NCBI RefSeq assembly: GCF_033547155.1
Contig: NZ_CP137892.1
Span: 3,596,001-3,660,000, forward strand
Length of the DNA: 64,000 nt
Reading direction: 5' to 3'
Origin: Pseudomonas benzenivorans
GTDB taxonomy: Bacteria; Pseudomonadota; Gammaproteobacteria; Pseudomonadales; Pseudomonadaceae
The notes beneath the pieces are model-generated. The model ran no database searches. It was not told the origin of the DNA and saw only the letters and a program-made list of their open reading frames with translations. The first letter of the stretch is position 1. Every line of letters starts with the position of its first letter. This document shows, piece after piece, positions 28,721-38,119 of this stretch. The position numbers and the translations under genes were made by a program.

Positions 28721-29713
28721 ATGCACGTGAAACACCTGCTGCTGATCGCCATCCTCGCCCTCACCGCCGCCTGCTCCTCCAACGAGGTGGTCGACGAAAA
28801 TCTGAGCGAGACCGAGCTGTACCAGCAGGCCCAGACCGACCTGGACAGCCGCAGCTATAGCAGCGCCATCAGCAAGCTCAAGGCCCTGGAGTCGCGCTAC
28901 CCCTTCGGCCGCTATGCCGAACAGGCGCAACTGGAGCTGATCTACGCCTACTACAAGAACGTCGAGCCGGAAGCCGCACGCTCCGCAGCCGAACGCTTCA
29001 TCCGCCTGCATCCGCAGCACCCGAACGTCGACTACGCCTACTACCTCAAGGGCCTGGCCGCCTTCGACCAGGACCGCGGCCTGCTGGCGCGCTTCCTGCC
29101 GCTGGACATGACCAAGCGCGACCCGGGCGCCGCCCGCGATTCCTACAACGAGTTCGCCCAGCTCACCAGCCGCTACCCGACCAGCCGCTACGCGCCGGAC
29201 GCCAAGCAGCGCATGATCTACCTGCGCAACCTGCTGGCCGCCTACGAGATCCACGTCGCCCACTACTACCTGACCCGCCAGGCCTATGTCGCCGCCGCCA
29301 ACCGCGGCCGCTACGTGGTGGAGAACTTCCAGGAGACCCCGGCGGTCGGCGACGGCCTGGCGGTGATGACCGAGGCCTACCAGCGCCTGACCCTGGACGA
29401 GCTGGCCGCCACCAGCCTGGAGACCCTCAAGCTCAACTACCCGGACCACCCGAGCCTGGTCGACGGCCAGTTCGTGCCGCGCGAGGAAGAGGCCGACAGC
29501 CGCTCCTGGCTGGCCAAGGCCACCCTGGGCCTGATCGAGAGCGACACCCCGCTGCCGCCGGGCGAGACTCGCGCCAGCCAGGACGTGATCCGCCAGTACG
29601 AAGACGCCGAACAGCAGATCCCCGACGAACTCAAGTCGCCGCAACAGGAAGCGGCCGAGGCGGAAAAGGGACGCTCCTGGTTCAGCTACCTGACCTTCGG
29701 CCTGTTCGACTGA
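28721..29713 (+). CDS. bamD: Outer-membrane assembly lipoprotein BamD (ComL)
   Basis: A 330-residue lipoprotein of the BAM complex that inserts beta-barrel proteins in the outer membrane. The signal sequence [18 protein letters not shown] ends in the lipobox LTAAC, so the mature N terminus is Cys18. Tetratricopeptide-like repeats cover about residues 30-240. The C-terminal extension of about 80 residues is rich in Glu and Gln, as in other pseudomonads. I chose ATG 28721 because it gives the signal peptide; an upstream in-frame ATG at 28682 does not. Confidence 0.95.
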   Translation: MHVKHLLLIAILALTAACSSNEVVDENLSETELYQQAQTDLDSRSYSSAISKLKALESRYPFGRYAEQAQLELIYAYYKNVEPEAARSAAERFIRLHPQHPNVDYAYYLKGLAAFDQDRGLLARFLPLDMTKRDPGAARDSYNEFAQLTSRYPTSRYAPDAKQRMIYLRNLLAAYEIHVAHYYLTRQAYVAAANRGRYVVENFQETPAVGDGLAVMTEAYQRLTLDELAATSLETLKLNYPDHPSLVDGQFVPREEEADSRSWLAKATLGLIESDTPLPPGETRASQDVIRQYEDAEQQIPDELKSPQQEAAEAEKGRSWFSYLTFGLFD

Positions 29714-29731
29714 CGGCGCCGAGCCGCAACG

Positions 29732-29760
29732 AAAAAGGGAGGCCTCTGGCCTCCCTTTTT
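29732..29760. terminator. Bidirectional terminator between bamD and nadE
   Basis: AAAAAGGGAGGCC and its exact complement flank a TCT loop and give a T run in both directions. It ends bamD on the plus strand and nadE on the minus strand. Confidence 0.9.
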
Positions 29761-29782
29761 CATGGGTGTTGTTCGCGCCCCC

Positions 29783-31414
29783 TCAGTCGCCGATGCGCCA
29801 GCCCGAGGTGATCGGATAACGCCGGTCGCGACCGAAACCGCGCTGGGTCACCCGCACCCCGACCGCCGCCTGGCGCCGCTTGTACTCGTTCAGGTCGACC
29901 AGGCGCAGCACCCGGCGCACCGTGTCCTCGTCGAACCCCTCGGCGATGATGGCGTTGGCCGACAGGTCGTGCTCGATATACAGCTTGAGGATCTCGTCGA
30001 GCACCGGGTAGGGCGGCAGGGAATCCTCGTCCTTCTGGTCCGGCGCCAGTTCGGCCGACGGCGGCCGGTCGATGACCCGCTGCGGGATCACCGCGCCCAG
30101 GGTATTGCGGTACTCACACAGGCGGAACACCAGGGTCTTGGGCACATCCTTGAGCACGTCGAAACCGCCGGCCATGTCGCCATACAGGGTCGCGTAACCG
30201 ACCGCCATCTCGCTCTTGTTGCCAGTGGTCAGCACCAGGTAGCCCTTCTTGTTGGAGATGGCCATCAGCAGGGTGCCGCGGCAGCGGGCCTGCAGGTTCT
30301 CCTCGGTGGTGTCGCGCCCCAGCCCCTCGAACACCGGCGCCAGGGTGGCCATGAAGGACTCGACCATGGGCGCGATCGGCAGCACCCGGTAGGTCACGCC
30401 CAGCGCCTCGGCCTCGGCCTGGGCGTCCTCCAGGCTGATCTGCGCGGTGTAGCGGTAGGGCATCATCACCGCCTCGACGTGCTGGGCGCCCAGGGCATCC
30501 ACCGCCACCGCCAGGGTCAGGGCCGAGTCGATGCCGCCGGACAGGCCCAGCACCACGCCCTTGAAACCGTTCTTGCGCACATAGTCGCGCACGCCCATGA
30601 CCAGGGCCTGGTAGACACTGGCCTCCAGCTCCGGCAGCGGCGCGCAGGTGGCCAGACGCGGGACGACGCCGTCATCGCCGAGCTGCAGGTCGACCGGATA
30701 CAGGCCCTCGTTGAACGCGCCGACCCGCTGACACACCGCGCCGCCGGCATCGACCACGCAGCTGCCGCCGTCGAACACCAGCTCGTCCTGGCCGCCGACC
30801 TGGTTGACGTAGACGATCGGCATCGCCCCTTCGCGGGCCCGCTCGGCCAGCACTTCCTCGCGCTCGCGCTGCTTGTCCAGATGGAAGGGCGAGGCGTTCA
30901 GGCTCAGCATCAGCTGCGCCCCGGCCGCCCGCGCCTGCGCCATGGGCTCGGCGAACCAGATGTCCTCGCAGATGCTCAGCGCCACCGGAACACCCTTGAT
31001 GTCCACCACGCAGGGCTGATGGCCGGGCTCGAAGTAGCGCTTCTCGTCGAACACCCGGTAGTTGGGCAACTTCTGCTTGTAATAGCTGGCCAGCAACTGG
31101 CCGTCGGCGATCACCGCACAGGCGTTGTAACGCAGCTCATCCTCCAGCCAGGGATAGCCGACCACCAGATAGATACCGTGCACCTGGTCCTGCAGGCGCT
31201 GCAGCGCCTGCTCGATGCGCAGCTGCATGCTCGAACGCAGCAGCAGGTCCTCCGGCGGGTAGCCGCACAGGGCCAGTTCGGGAAACACGATAACATCGGC
31301 CTGCCACTGATCGCGGGCGCCACAGGCCGCCTCGATGATCCGCTCGACGTTGCCGTGCACGTCGCCGACGCGCAAGTTCAACTGGGCCATCACGACACGC
31401 AGGGTTTGGCTCAT
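29783..31414 (-). CDS. nadE: Glutamine-dependent NAD+ synthase
   Basis: A 543-residue two-domain enzyme for the last step of NAD synthesis. Residues 1-255 form a nitrilase-type glutaminase with the triad glutamate in VFPELALCGYPPEDL, a lysine in YYKQKLPNY near 113 and the cysteine in SICEDIWF near 150. Residues 265-543 form the ammonia-using synthetase with the P-loop LSGGIDSALT near 295. The start at 31414 (MSQTLRVVMAQLNL) is the usual N terminus. nadC, another NAD gene, lies 20 kb away. P. aeruginosa carries a shorter, ammonia-dependent NadE elsewhere, as I recall, so this placement separates the two lineages. Confidence 0.94.
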   Translation of the reverse strand: MSQTLRVVMAQLNLRVGDVHGNVERIIEAACGARDQWQADVIVFPELALCGYPPEDLLLRSSMQLRIEQALQRLQDQVHGIYLVVGYPWLEDELRYNACAVIADGQLLASYYKQKLPNYRVFDEKRYFEPGHQPCVVDIKGVPVALSICEDIWFAEPMAQARAAGAQLMLSLNASPFHLDKQREREEVLAERAREGAMPIVYVNQVGGQDELVFDGGSCVVDAGGAVCQRVGAFNEGLYPVDLQLGDDGVVPRLATCAPLPELEASVYQALVMGVRDYVRKNGFKGVVLGLSGGIDSALTLAVAVDALGAQHVEAVMMPYRYTAQISLEDAQAEAEALGVTYRVLPIAPMVESFMATLAPVFEGLGRDTTEENLQARCRGTLLMAISNKKGYLVLTTGNKSEMAVGYATLYGDMAGGFDVLKDVPKTLVFRLCEYRNTLGAVIPQRVIDRPPSAELAPDQKDEDSLPPYPVLDEILKLYIEHDLSANAIIAEGFDEDTVRRVLRLVDLNEYKRRQAAVGVRVTQRGFGRDRRYPITSGWRIGD

Positions 31415-31593
31415 GGCCGTCTCCACAGCAAGATAATTCCACCCGCGCCGCCGGATATCGACGACGCCACTGCACTGGACGCCATTGTCCCGCATCGCCA
31501 CCCGCGGAAACAATGCACAGCATCGGCTTTGGCCGCTGGGCGGCATCGACGTCCTTGGCTAAACTGCCAGGCCCTACTGGAGAAGAGAGCGTT

Positions 31594-31830
31594 ATGGGCC
31601 TGTTTCGCCTGTTGATCCTGATCGCCATCGTCGCCGCCGCGTTCTGGCTCTGGCGCCGCTTTATCCGTCCCCCACAACGCTCCGAACGCACCGACAACAA
31701 GCCCGCGCCCATGGTGCGCTGTGCTCAATGCGGCGTGCATGTGCCCCGCGAGCACGCGCTCAATCAGGATGAGCACTGGTACTGCAGCCGGGCCCATCTG
31801 CAACAAGGCCCCAAATCCGGTGAACGCTGA
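31594..31830 (+). CDS. Small membrane-anchored zinc-ribbon-like protein (PP0621 family)
   Basis: A 78-residue protein with an N-terminal membrane helix (LFRLLILIAIVAAAFWLW) and a soluble tail with CAQCGVHVP near residue 43 and WYCSRAH near 62. The cysteine and histidine pattern suggests a small zinc-binding fold. It has a good GGAGAAGAG ribosome site. Its 3' end overlaps the likely GTG start of pilS by 11 bases, so it is probably co-transcribed and coupled with pilS. Function is unknown; a role near the PilS sensor is inference from position only. Confidence 0.78.
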   Translation: MGLFRLLILIAIVAAAFWLWRRFIRPPQRSERTDNKPAPMVRCAQCGVHVPREHALNQDEHWYCSRAHLQQGPKSGER

Positions 31831-33412
31831 GTCCCTCCCTCTCGGCGGGGTCCAGGGCCGACGCATCCTGCGGCTCTATCACCTGTATCGCCTGGCCATC
31901 GGCCTGGTACTGGTGCTGCTGATCTCCAGCGACCTGGACAGCGAGCTGCTGGACCTGGCCCACCCGGGCCTGTTCCGCAATGGCAGCTGGTTCTACCTGA
32001 TCCTGAATACCCTGGTGGCGGTGATGGTGCAGCGACCACGCAGCCTGATCCAGGTGTTCAGCCTGGCCCTGGTCGATGTGATCCTGCTGTCCGGCCTGTT
32101 CTATGCCGCCGGCGGCACCCCCAGCGGCATCGGCACGCTGCTGATCGTCGCGGTGGCCATCGCCAATATCATGCTGCGCGGGCGCATCGGCCTGCTGATC
32201 GCCGCCGTCGCCGCCATCGGCCTGATCTACCTGACCTTCTACCTCAGCCTCAGCCGGCCGGCGGCAGCCGCCCAGTACGTGCAGGTTGGCGCCCTCGGCG
32301 CGCTGTGCTTCGCCGCCGCCCTGTTCGTCCAGGGCATCACCAAGCGCCTGCACGCCAGCGAAAGCCTGGCCGAGCAGCGCGCCGCCGACGTCGCCAGCCT
32401 CGAAGCCCTCAACGCCCTGATCCTGCAACGCATGCGCACCGGCATCCTGGTACTGGATGACCAGCACCGGGTGCTCCTGGCCAACCAGGGTGCCTTGACC
32501 CTGCTCGGCTGCGAGGCCCTGGCCGGCAAGATACTCGACCCGCACTGCCCGGAGCTGGTCAAGCGCCTGCAACACTGGCAGGACAACCCGACCCTGCGCC
32601 CGGCCAACCTGCAGGCCCTGGTCGATGGCCCGGTGCTGCAGCCCAGTTTCATTCCCCTGCAGCGCGGCGAGCAACGCGAGACCCTGGTGTTCCTCGACGA
32701 CATCTCCCAGATCGCGCAACAGGCGCAACAGCTCAAGCTCGCCTCCCTGGGCCGGCTGACCGCGGGTATCGCCCATGAGATCCGCAACCCGCTCGGCGCG
32801 ATCAGCCACGCCGCGCAGCTGCTGCAGGAATCGGAAGACCTGCAGGGCCCGGACCAGCGCCTGGCGCAGATCATCCAGGACCACTCGCGGCGGATGAACC
32901 TGGTGATCGAGAACGTCCTGCAGCTGTCGCGCCGGCGCCAGGCCGAGCCCCAGCTGCTCGACCTCAAATACTGGCTGCACCGCTTCGCCAGCGAGTTCCG
33001 CAGCTCGGCTTCGCCCGACAAGACGCTGCACGTGGAGACCCAGGCCGGCACCATTCAGACCCGCATGGACCCGCACCAGCTGACCCAGGTACTGACCAAC
33101 CTGGTGCAAAACGGCCTGCGCTACAGCGCCCGCCAGCACCGCCAGGGGCAGGTCTGGCTCAAGCTGTTCCGCGACCCGGCCAGCGAGCTGCCGGTGCTCG
33201 AGGTGCTGGACGACGGAGCGGGCGTGCCGGCCGAGCAACTGCATCACATCTTCGAGCCCTTCTACACCACCGAGAACAAGGGCACCGGCCTGGGCCTGTA
33301 TATTTCCCGCGAGCTGTGCGAAAGCAACCAGGCCCGCCTCGACTACAAATCCCGCGAGGGCGGCGGCAGCTGCTTTCGCATCACCTTTGCCCACCCGCGC
33401 AAGCTGAGTTGA
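31820..33412 (+). CDS. pilS: Type IV pilus sensor histidine kinase PilS
   Basis: A 530-residue kinase with six membrane helices in residues 15-185, a PAS-like domain near 195-300, a dimerisation domain with the phosphorylated histidine in GIAHEIRNPLGAI near 318, and an ATPase domain with the N box NLVQNGLRYS and G box GTGLGLYISRELCE. It phosphorylates PilR and monitors pilin levels in the inner membrane. The GTG at 31820 gives exactly the length I recall for the P. aeruginosa protein; upstream ATGs in the same frame would lie inside the previous gene. Confidence 0.94.
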   Translation: MNAESLPLGGVQGRRILRLYHLYRLAIGLVLVLLISSDLDSELLDLAHPGLFRNGSWFYLILNTLVAVMVQRPRSLIQVFSLALVDVILLSGLFYAAGGTPSGIGTLLIVAVAIANIMLRGRIGLLIAAVAAIGLIYLTFYLSLSRPAAAAQYVQVGALGALCFAAALFVQGITKRLHASESLAEQRAADVASLEALNALILQRMRTGILVLDDQHRVLLANQGALTLLGCEALAGKILDPHCPELVKRLQHWQDNPTLRPANLQALVDGPVLQPSFIPLQRGEQRETLVFLDDISQIAQQAQQLKLASLGRLTAGIAHEIRNPLGAISHAAQLLQESEDLQGPDQRLAQIIQDHSRRMNLVIENVLQLSRRRQAEPQLLDLKYWLHRFASEFRSSASPDKTLHVETQAGTIQTRMDPHQLTQVLTNLVQNGLRYSARQHRQGQVWLKLFRDPASELPVLEVLDDGAGVPAEQLHHIFEPFYTTENKGTGLGLYISRELCESNQARLDYKSREGGGSCFRITFAHPRKLS

Positions 33413-33414
33413 CC

Positions 33415-34752
33415 ATGAACCGCCAGAGAGCCCTGATCGTCGATGACGAGCCCGATATCCGCGAACTGCTGGAGATCACCCTAGGCCGGATGAAGCTCGA
33501 CACCCGCAGCGCCCGCAACGTCAAGGAGGCGCGCGACTGGCTGGCCAAGGAGCCGTTCGATCTGTGCCTGACCGACATGCGCCTGCCCGACGGCACCGGG
33601 CTGGAGCTGGTGCAATACATCCAACAGCGCCACCCGCAGGTACCGGTGGCGATGATCACCGCCTACGGCAGCCTGGACACCGCGATCAACGCGCTCAAGG
33701 CCGGGGCCTTCGACTTCCTGACCAAGCCGGTGGACCTGGGCCGCCTGCGCGAGCTGGTCGCCACGGCCCTGCGCCTGCGCACCACCGAGGGCGAAAACAC
33801 GCCGGTGGACAGCCGCCTGCTCGGCGACTCGCCGCCCATGCAGACACTGCGCAAACAGATCCTCAAACTCGCCCGCAGTCAGGCGCCGGTGTATATCAGC
33901 GGCGAGTCCGGCAGCGGCAAGGAGCTGGTCGCCCGCCTGATCCACGAACAGGGACCACGCAGCGAGCAGCCCTTCGTTCCGGTCAACTGCGGCGCCATTC
34001 CCTCGGAACTGATGGAGAGCGAGTTCTTCGGGCACAAGAAAGGCAGCTTCACCGGCGCCGTGGAGGACAAGCAGGGGCTGTTCCAGGCCGCCAACGGCGG
34101 CACCCTGTTCCTCGACGAGGTCGCCGACCTGCCGCTGCCGATGCAGGTCAAGCTGCTGCGGGCGATCCAGGAGAAGGCCGTGCGCGCGGTCGGTGGCCAG
34201 CAGGAGGCGGTGGTCGATGTGCGCATCCTCTGCGCCACCCACAAGGACCTGGCCGCGGAAGTGGCCGCCGAACGCTTCCGCCAGGACCTCTACTACCGCC
34301 TCAACGTCATCGAGCTACGCGTGCCGCCACTACGCGAGCGCCGCGAAGACATCGCCCAGCTGGCCACGGCCATGCTCAAGCGCCTGGCCGCAGACACCGG
34401 CCTGAGCCTCGCCCAACTCGAGACCGAGGCCCTGGAGAAGCTCAAGAGCTACCGCTTCCCCGGCAACGTGCGCGAGCTGGAGAACATGCTCGAGCGCGCC
34501 TACACCCTGTGCGAGGACGACCGCATCAGCGCCAGCGACCTGCGCCTGAGCGATGCCTGCAGCCCCGGTGAGAACGGCGAGGCCAGCCTGGCGCAAATCG
34601 ACAACCTGGAAGACCACCTGGAAGACATCGAGCGCAAGCTGATCATGCAGGCACTCGAAGAAACCCGCTGGAACCGCACCGCCGCCGCCCAGCGCCTGGG
34701 CCTGACCTTTCGCTCGATGCGCTACCGCCTGAAGAAGCTGGGGATCGATTGA
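33415..34752 (+). CDS. pilR: Sigma-54-dependent response regulator PilR
   Basis: A 445-residue NtrC-type activator. The receiver domain has the phosphoacceptor D54 in LTDMRLPDG. The central AAA+ domain has Walker A GESGSGKE near 163 and the sigma-54 contact loop GAFTGA variant in KKGSFTGAVEDKQ near 209. The C-terminal helix-turn-helix is NRTAAAQRLGLTFRSMRYR. It starts two bases after pilS. Its main target is the sigma-54 promoter of pilA, found here at 11469-11484. Note GSFTGA instead of GAFTGA, a known tolerated variant. Confidence 0.95.
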   Translation: MNRQRALIVDDEPDIRELLEITLGRMKLDTRSARNVKEARDWLAKEPFDLCLTDMRLPDGTGLELVQYIQQRHPQVPVAMITAYGSLDTAINALKAGAFDFLTKPVDLGRLRELVATALRLRTTEGENTPVDSRLLGDSPPMQTLRKQILKLARSQAPVYISGESGSGKELVARLIHEQGPRSEQPFVPVNCGAIPSELMESEFFGHKKGSFTGAVEDKQGLFQAANGGTLFLDEVADLPLPMQVKLLRAIQEKAVRAVGGQQEAVVDVRILCATHKDLAAEVAAERFRQDLYYRLNVIELRVPPLRERREDIAQLATAMLKRLAADTGLSLAQLETEALEKLKSYRFPGNVRELENMLERAYTLCEDDRISASDLRLSDACSPGENGEASLAQIDNLEDHLEDIERKLIMQALEETRWNRTAAAQRLGLTFRSMRYRLKKLGID

Positions 34753-34781
34753 GGCCCAGATCGTGTACCGCGAGAACGCCC

Positions 34782-35891
34782 TCAGCTCAATCGGCCTGCC
34801 GGCGAATAAGGCGTAGGATCCACGATCGGGTCACGCCCCAGCATCAGATCAACCAGCAGCTGGCAGGATGCCGGCGCCAGCACCAGACCATTGCGGTAAT
34901 GGCCACAATTCAACCACAACCCTGGGTACTGTGGCACCTCGCCGATAAAGGGAACTCCATCCGGCGACCCAGGCCGCAAGCCAGCCCAATGCCCCACCAC
35001 CTCAGCATCGGCCAACCCCGGCAACAACTCCTCGGCGGATGCCTTTAGACTAGCAAGAGCCTCCTCGGTCGGCGTTTTGTCAAAACCAGCATGCTCCAGG
35101 GTACTGCCTACCAGGATATGTCCATCCTTGCGCGGAATCGCATAACGCCCCTTGGCCAAGACCATGGCCGGCAAAAAATCCTTGGCACACTTGTAGAGGA
35201 TCATCTGCCCTTTCACGGGCTCGACCGGCAACGAGAGTCCCAACACAGCCAACAACGAGCCAGACCAAGCCCCTGCCGCCAGCACGACACACTCGTATGA
35301 CCACTTCCGCCCTCCAGCCCGGAAACTCATGCCCCCCTCAGGGTTGGCCTGTAACGAACCAACAGCACCCTGCTCACACAACTCAACCCGCCCTTCTAAC
35401 AACAGAATCTTGCGTAGTGCATCCAGCAGCCGCGGATTCCTCACATTGGCCAGATCAGGCATCCACAGCCCCCGCTGAAACCCGCGGCCCAACATGGGCA
35501 AGCGGGAATACAGCAGCTCAGCGCTCACTTGCTGCACAGATCGCCCCCCACCAACAGCCCAGGCCAAAGCCTGGGGTTCGTCCTGCAAATCCAGCCAGTA
35601 GAGCCCAGTACGACAAACCTGCGGATCAACCCCAGTTGCTGTAAACAATTCCTGCCCGAGTTGCGGATAGAACCCCTGAGACCAGGCAGCCAGTGCGCCC
35701 ACGGCAGCTCCATAGCGCCATGGGTAAAGCGGCGAAACAATCCCCCCTCCAGCCCATGATGCCTCTCGCCCAACGGACTGCTGCTCAAATAACCGAACTC
35801 GACGACCTGCCCGAGAAAGATTGAGCGCCGTGAGCAACCCCATCACCCCGCCCCCAACCACCGCCACTTCTGACTCGGCACCAACTTGCAT
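34782..35891 (-). CDS. thiO: FAD-dependent glycine oxidase ThiO
   Basis: A 369-residue flavoprotein of the D-amino-acid oxidase/DadA fold. The FAD motif VAVVGGGVMGLLTALNLSRAG is at residues 9-29. CVVLAAGAWSGSLLAVLG near 205 and HWAGLRPGSPDGVPFIGE near 303 are typical. It supplies iminoglycine for the thiazole of thiamine. It is convergent with pilR and divergent from fimT with a 58-base gap. Its codon use is less GC-biased than that of pilR next door. As in P. aeruginosa, it sits between pilR and fimT. Confidence 0.9.
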   Translation of the reverse strand: MQVGAESEVAVVGGGVMGLLTALNLSRAGRRVRLFEQQSVGREASWAGGGIVSPLYPWRYGAAVGALAAWSQGFYPQLGQELFTATGVDPQVCRTGLYWLDLQDEPQALAWAVGGGRSVQQVSAELLYSRLPMLGRGFQRGLWMPDLANVRNPRLLDALRKILLLEGRVELCEQGAVGSLQANPEGGMSFRAGGRKWSYECVVLAAGAWSGSLLAVLGLSLPVEPVKGQMILYKCAKDFLPAMVLAKGRYAIPRKDGHILVGSTLEHAGFDKTPTEEALASLKASAEELLPGLADAEVVGHWAGLRPGSPDGVPFIGEVPQYPGLWLNCGHYRNGLVLAPASCQLLVDLMLGRDPIVDPTPYSPAGRLS

Positions 35892-35949
35892 TTCTTAAAA
35901 TCCTTCTAGACTGATGACTCGAATCGACCTACAGCAAGGAAGCTGAGTA

Positions 35950-36465
35950 ATGCAGAAAGATCGGGGACTAGGCCTGATCGAGCTGCTGGTCGTGCTGGCA
36001 ATCCTGGCCATTGTACTAGGCTTGGCTGCGCCCTCACTGCACGCCCAGATTATCGATCAACAACGTACTGCAACCCTCAACCAGATGCTAGGCGCCCTCC
36101 AGCACACTCGCAGCACAGCCGTGTACTCTCGCGAAATCACCAGCATCTGCTCAGGTACAGCGTCTTGCCAGTCGAGCAAGGTCTGGAGCCGCAATCTGCT
36201 CATTTTCAAAGATGCGAACCGCAACGGCACACTGGATGCACATGAACACATCGAGATTCAGGAGAAACTTGCCGAGGGATACACGTGGTATTGGGGCAGC
36301 TTTCGCAACCGCCCCTACCTAAGCTATGAGGGTGATGGAACAACTCTGGCCAGCAACGGCACCATGACCCTCTGCCGCAACGGAATCCCCCTTAACCAGA
36401 TAGTCATCAGCCTGTCCGGCAGGGTCCGACACCAGGCAGCTCCGCAGGGGGCAAGGTGTCGATAG
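35950..36465 (+). CDS. fimT: Minor pseudopilin FimT (GspH/FimT family)
   Basis: A 171-residue prepilin-like protein. The leader ends in RG and is followed by LGLIELLVVLAILAIVLGL, with leucine rather than phenylalanine at +1 and the key Glu5 present. A GspH-type domain follows with cysteines at about 67, 72, 143 and 170. FimT homologues bind DNA and help transformation in some species; in P. aeruginosa FimT is not needed for pili. It has an AAGGA ribosome site and heads the minor pilin cluster. Confidence 0.88.
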   Translation: MQKDRGLGLIELLVVLAILAIVLGLAAPSLHAQIIDQQRTATLNQMLGALQHTRSTAVYSREITSICSGTASCQSSKVWSRNLLIFKDANRNGTLDAHEHIEIQEKLAEGYTWYWGSFRNRPYLSYEGDGTTLASNGTMTLCRNGIPLNQIVISLSGRVRHQAAPQGARCR

Positions 36466-36564
36466 TCACTTCATCGCACTTTTGCTACGCCTGTCCGCGA
36501 CCAATGGATATGCCTCTGCCTGATCACTACTGTAGCCCTCAGGTACTTCCATGCAGAGACAACC

Positions 36565-37020
36565 ATGTCCATCGCCAACCTTCCACGCCGCCAGAGCCCC
36601 CGAAGTCAAGGCGGTTTCACGCTCATTGAGCTCATGGTGGTAGTCGCCATCGTGGCCATCGTGGCTCTGGTAGCACTGCCTAACTACGGCCCCATGATGC
36701 AATCCAGCCGGGAAACTTCGACTGGCAACGAACTACTGGGAGCCTTGCTCGTTGCTCGCAGCGAGGCTGTCACACGACGAACCGCCGTCACGGTCTGCGC
36801 CAGCAGCGACCAAAGCACTTGCAGTGGCTCCTGGGCAGACGGCGGAGTTGTGCGCGCCTCCGACGGCACGGTTATCCGCGCCCTCCCTGCCGTCAACGAT
36901 GTCACCATCTCTGGCGCCGCCATCACCTTTCGCAGCAATGGCACATCCGCTGGCGGCACACTGACCGTCGGCAGCCACAACGTCATTGTCAATACCATCG
37001 GTCATGCCAAGGTCGACTAG
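36565..37020 (+). CDS. fimU: Minor pilin FimU
   Basis: A 151-residue prepilin with a 17-residue basic leader ending in QGG, then FTLIELMVVVAIVAIVALV. A GspH-like globular domain follows with cysteines near 76 and 82. FimU is part of the FimU-PilVWXE tip complex that primes pilus assembly and links PilY1 to the fibre. It is slightly shorter than the P. aeruginosa protein (about 167 residues, from memory). It is separated from fimT by 99 bases and followed after two bases by pilV. Confidence 0.9.
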   Translation: MSIANLPRRQSPRSQGGFTLIELMVVVAIVAIVALVALPNYGPMMQSSRETSTGNELLGALLVARSEAVTRRTAVTVCASSDQSTCSGSWADGGVVRASDGTVIRALPAVNDVTISGAAITFRSNGTSAGGTLTVGSHNVIVNTIGHAKVD

Positions 37021-37022
37021 CC

Positions 37023-37529
37023 ATGATGAGCAATGCAATGAATAAGCGAAGCCGTGGTTTTACCCTGATTGAGGTCATGGTAGCCGTGGTAGTGCTCGCC
37101 GTCGGCCTGCTGGGCATGGCCAGCCTAATGGTACGTAGCCAACAGTCCAACGAGGGGGCCTACTCCCGCAGCCAAGCCTCGATCCTGGCATATGACATCA
37201 TCGAGCGCATGCGCGCCAACAAAGTACTGGCGTCCCCCCTGGAAACCCGCAAAGTCAGCTACGCCACACAGAGCGGCGCATACGTGCTGGCCGCCCTGCC
37301 GACCTGCGCGACACCCGCCGGCGGGCAACAGGCAGCAGGCAGCGCCCAGGCTGCCCAGGACCTGGCCCAATGGTGCCAGATAGTCAGAAGCAGCCTGCCG
37401 AACGTGGACAGCGCGAATACCAGCATCGTCCGTGGCACAGGCAATCTTTACACCGTCTCCATTCAGTGGCAGGACGCCACCGCCGATGGGGATAGTGCCC
37501 AAAGTGTTCAAGTGGTGGCCGAGCTATGA
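37023..37529 (+). CDS. pilV: Minor pilin PilV
   Basis: A 168-residue prepilin with leader MMSNAMNKRSRG and N-terminal helix FTLIEVMVAVVVLAVGLLGMASL. The conserved SRSQASILAYDIIERMRANK near residues 48-67 is a hallmark of PilV. Several in-frame ATGs exist (37023, 37026, 37038); I chose the first. It overlaps pilW by four bases. It belongs to the tip-priming complex with FimU, PilW, PilX and PilE. Confidence 0.92.
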   Translation: MMSNAMNKRSRGFTLIEVMVAVVVLAVGLLGMASLMVRSQQSNEGAYSRSQASILAYDIIERMRANKVLASPLETRKVSYATQSGAYVLAALPTCATPAGGQQAAGSAQAAQDLAQWCQIVRSSLPNVDSANTSIVRGTGNLYTVSIQWQDATADGDSAQSVQVVAEL

Positions 37530-38119
37530 AAAGCAGAGAACTAGGCATGTCGCTCGTCGAGGTCATGGTAGCAGTGCTGATCAGCACTATTTTGGTACTC
37601 GGCGTTACCGAGCTGTTCGGCAACTCCTTCTTTTCCAGCCGCAGCAACAACGAGCTGACTCGTATGCAGGAAGCTGGACGAGTAGCCCTTGAAGTGATTG
37701 GTGCTGACGCACGCCGCGCTGGCTACCAAGGCTGCACGGCTGCCGACCAGGAGCATAAATTCAACGATGGTCACTCCCTGCCAGACGATGCGGTGACCAG
37801 CTCCAGCGCGACTACGGTGACCTTCCGCTTTGCCGACCCCGGCACCGGCTGCAATGACAGTACGGGCACCTACCAGGAGCTGACTTGGAACGAGCCGGCA
37901 GTCACCTACAGCAGCGCCAATGGCACCCTGTCACGCAACGGCGACCCGATTCTGGATAACGTCAACATGTCGGTGGCCTTCATCCCCACCGGCAGCGCCC
38001 TGACCTCAACCGCAGTGCGCATCACCATTACCGTTAGCGACTCTCGCAACGCCGCCCCCCATACCCTCGGCAACCGCACCTTCAGCGGCACCTACGAGCT
38101 AAGGAACAAACTGCTATGA
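37526..38119 (+). CDS. pilW: Minor pilin PilW
   Basis: A 197-residue prepilin with leader MKSRELG and helix MSLVEVMVAVLISTILVLG. PilW-type features follow: ELTRMQEAGRVALEVIGADARRAGYQGC near residues 47-73, split here by description, with conserved arginines and cysteine. It is clearly shorter than the P. aeruginosa protein (about 274 residues, from memory), so surface loops are trimmed. It overlaps pilV upstream and pilX downstream by four bases each. Confidence 0.9.
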   Translation: MKSRELGMSLVEVMVAVLISTILVLGVTELFGNSFFSSRSNNELTRMQEAGRVALEVIGADARRAGYQGCTAADQEHKFNDGHSLPDDAVTSSSATTVTFRFADPGTGCNDSTGTYQELTWNEPAVTYSSANGTLSRNGDPILDNVNMSVAFIPTGSALTSTAVRITITVSDSRNAAPHTLGNRTFSGTYELRNKLL

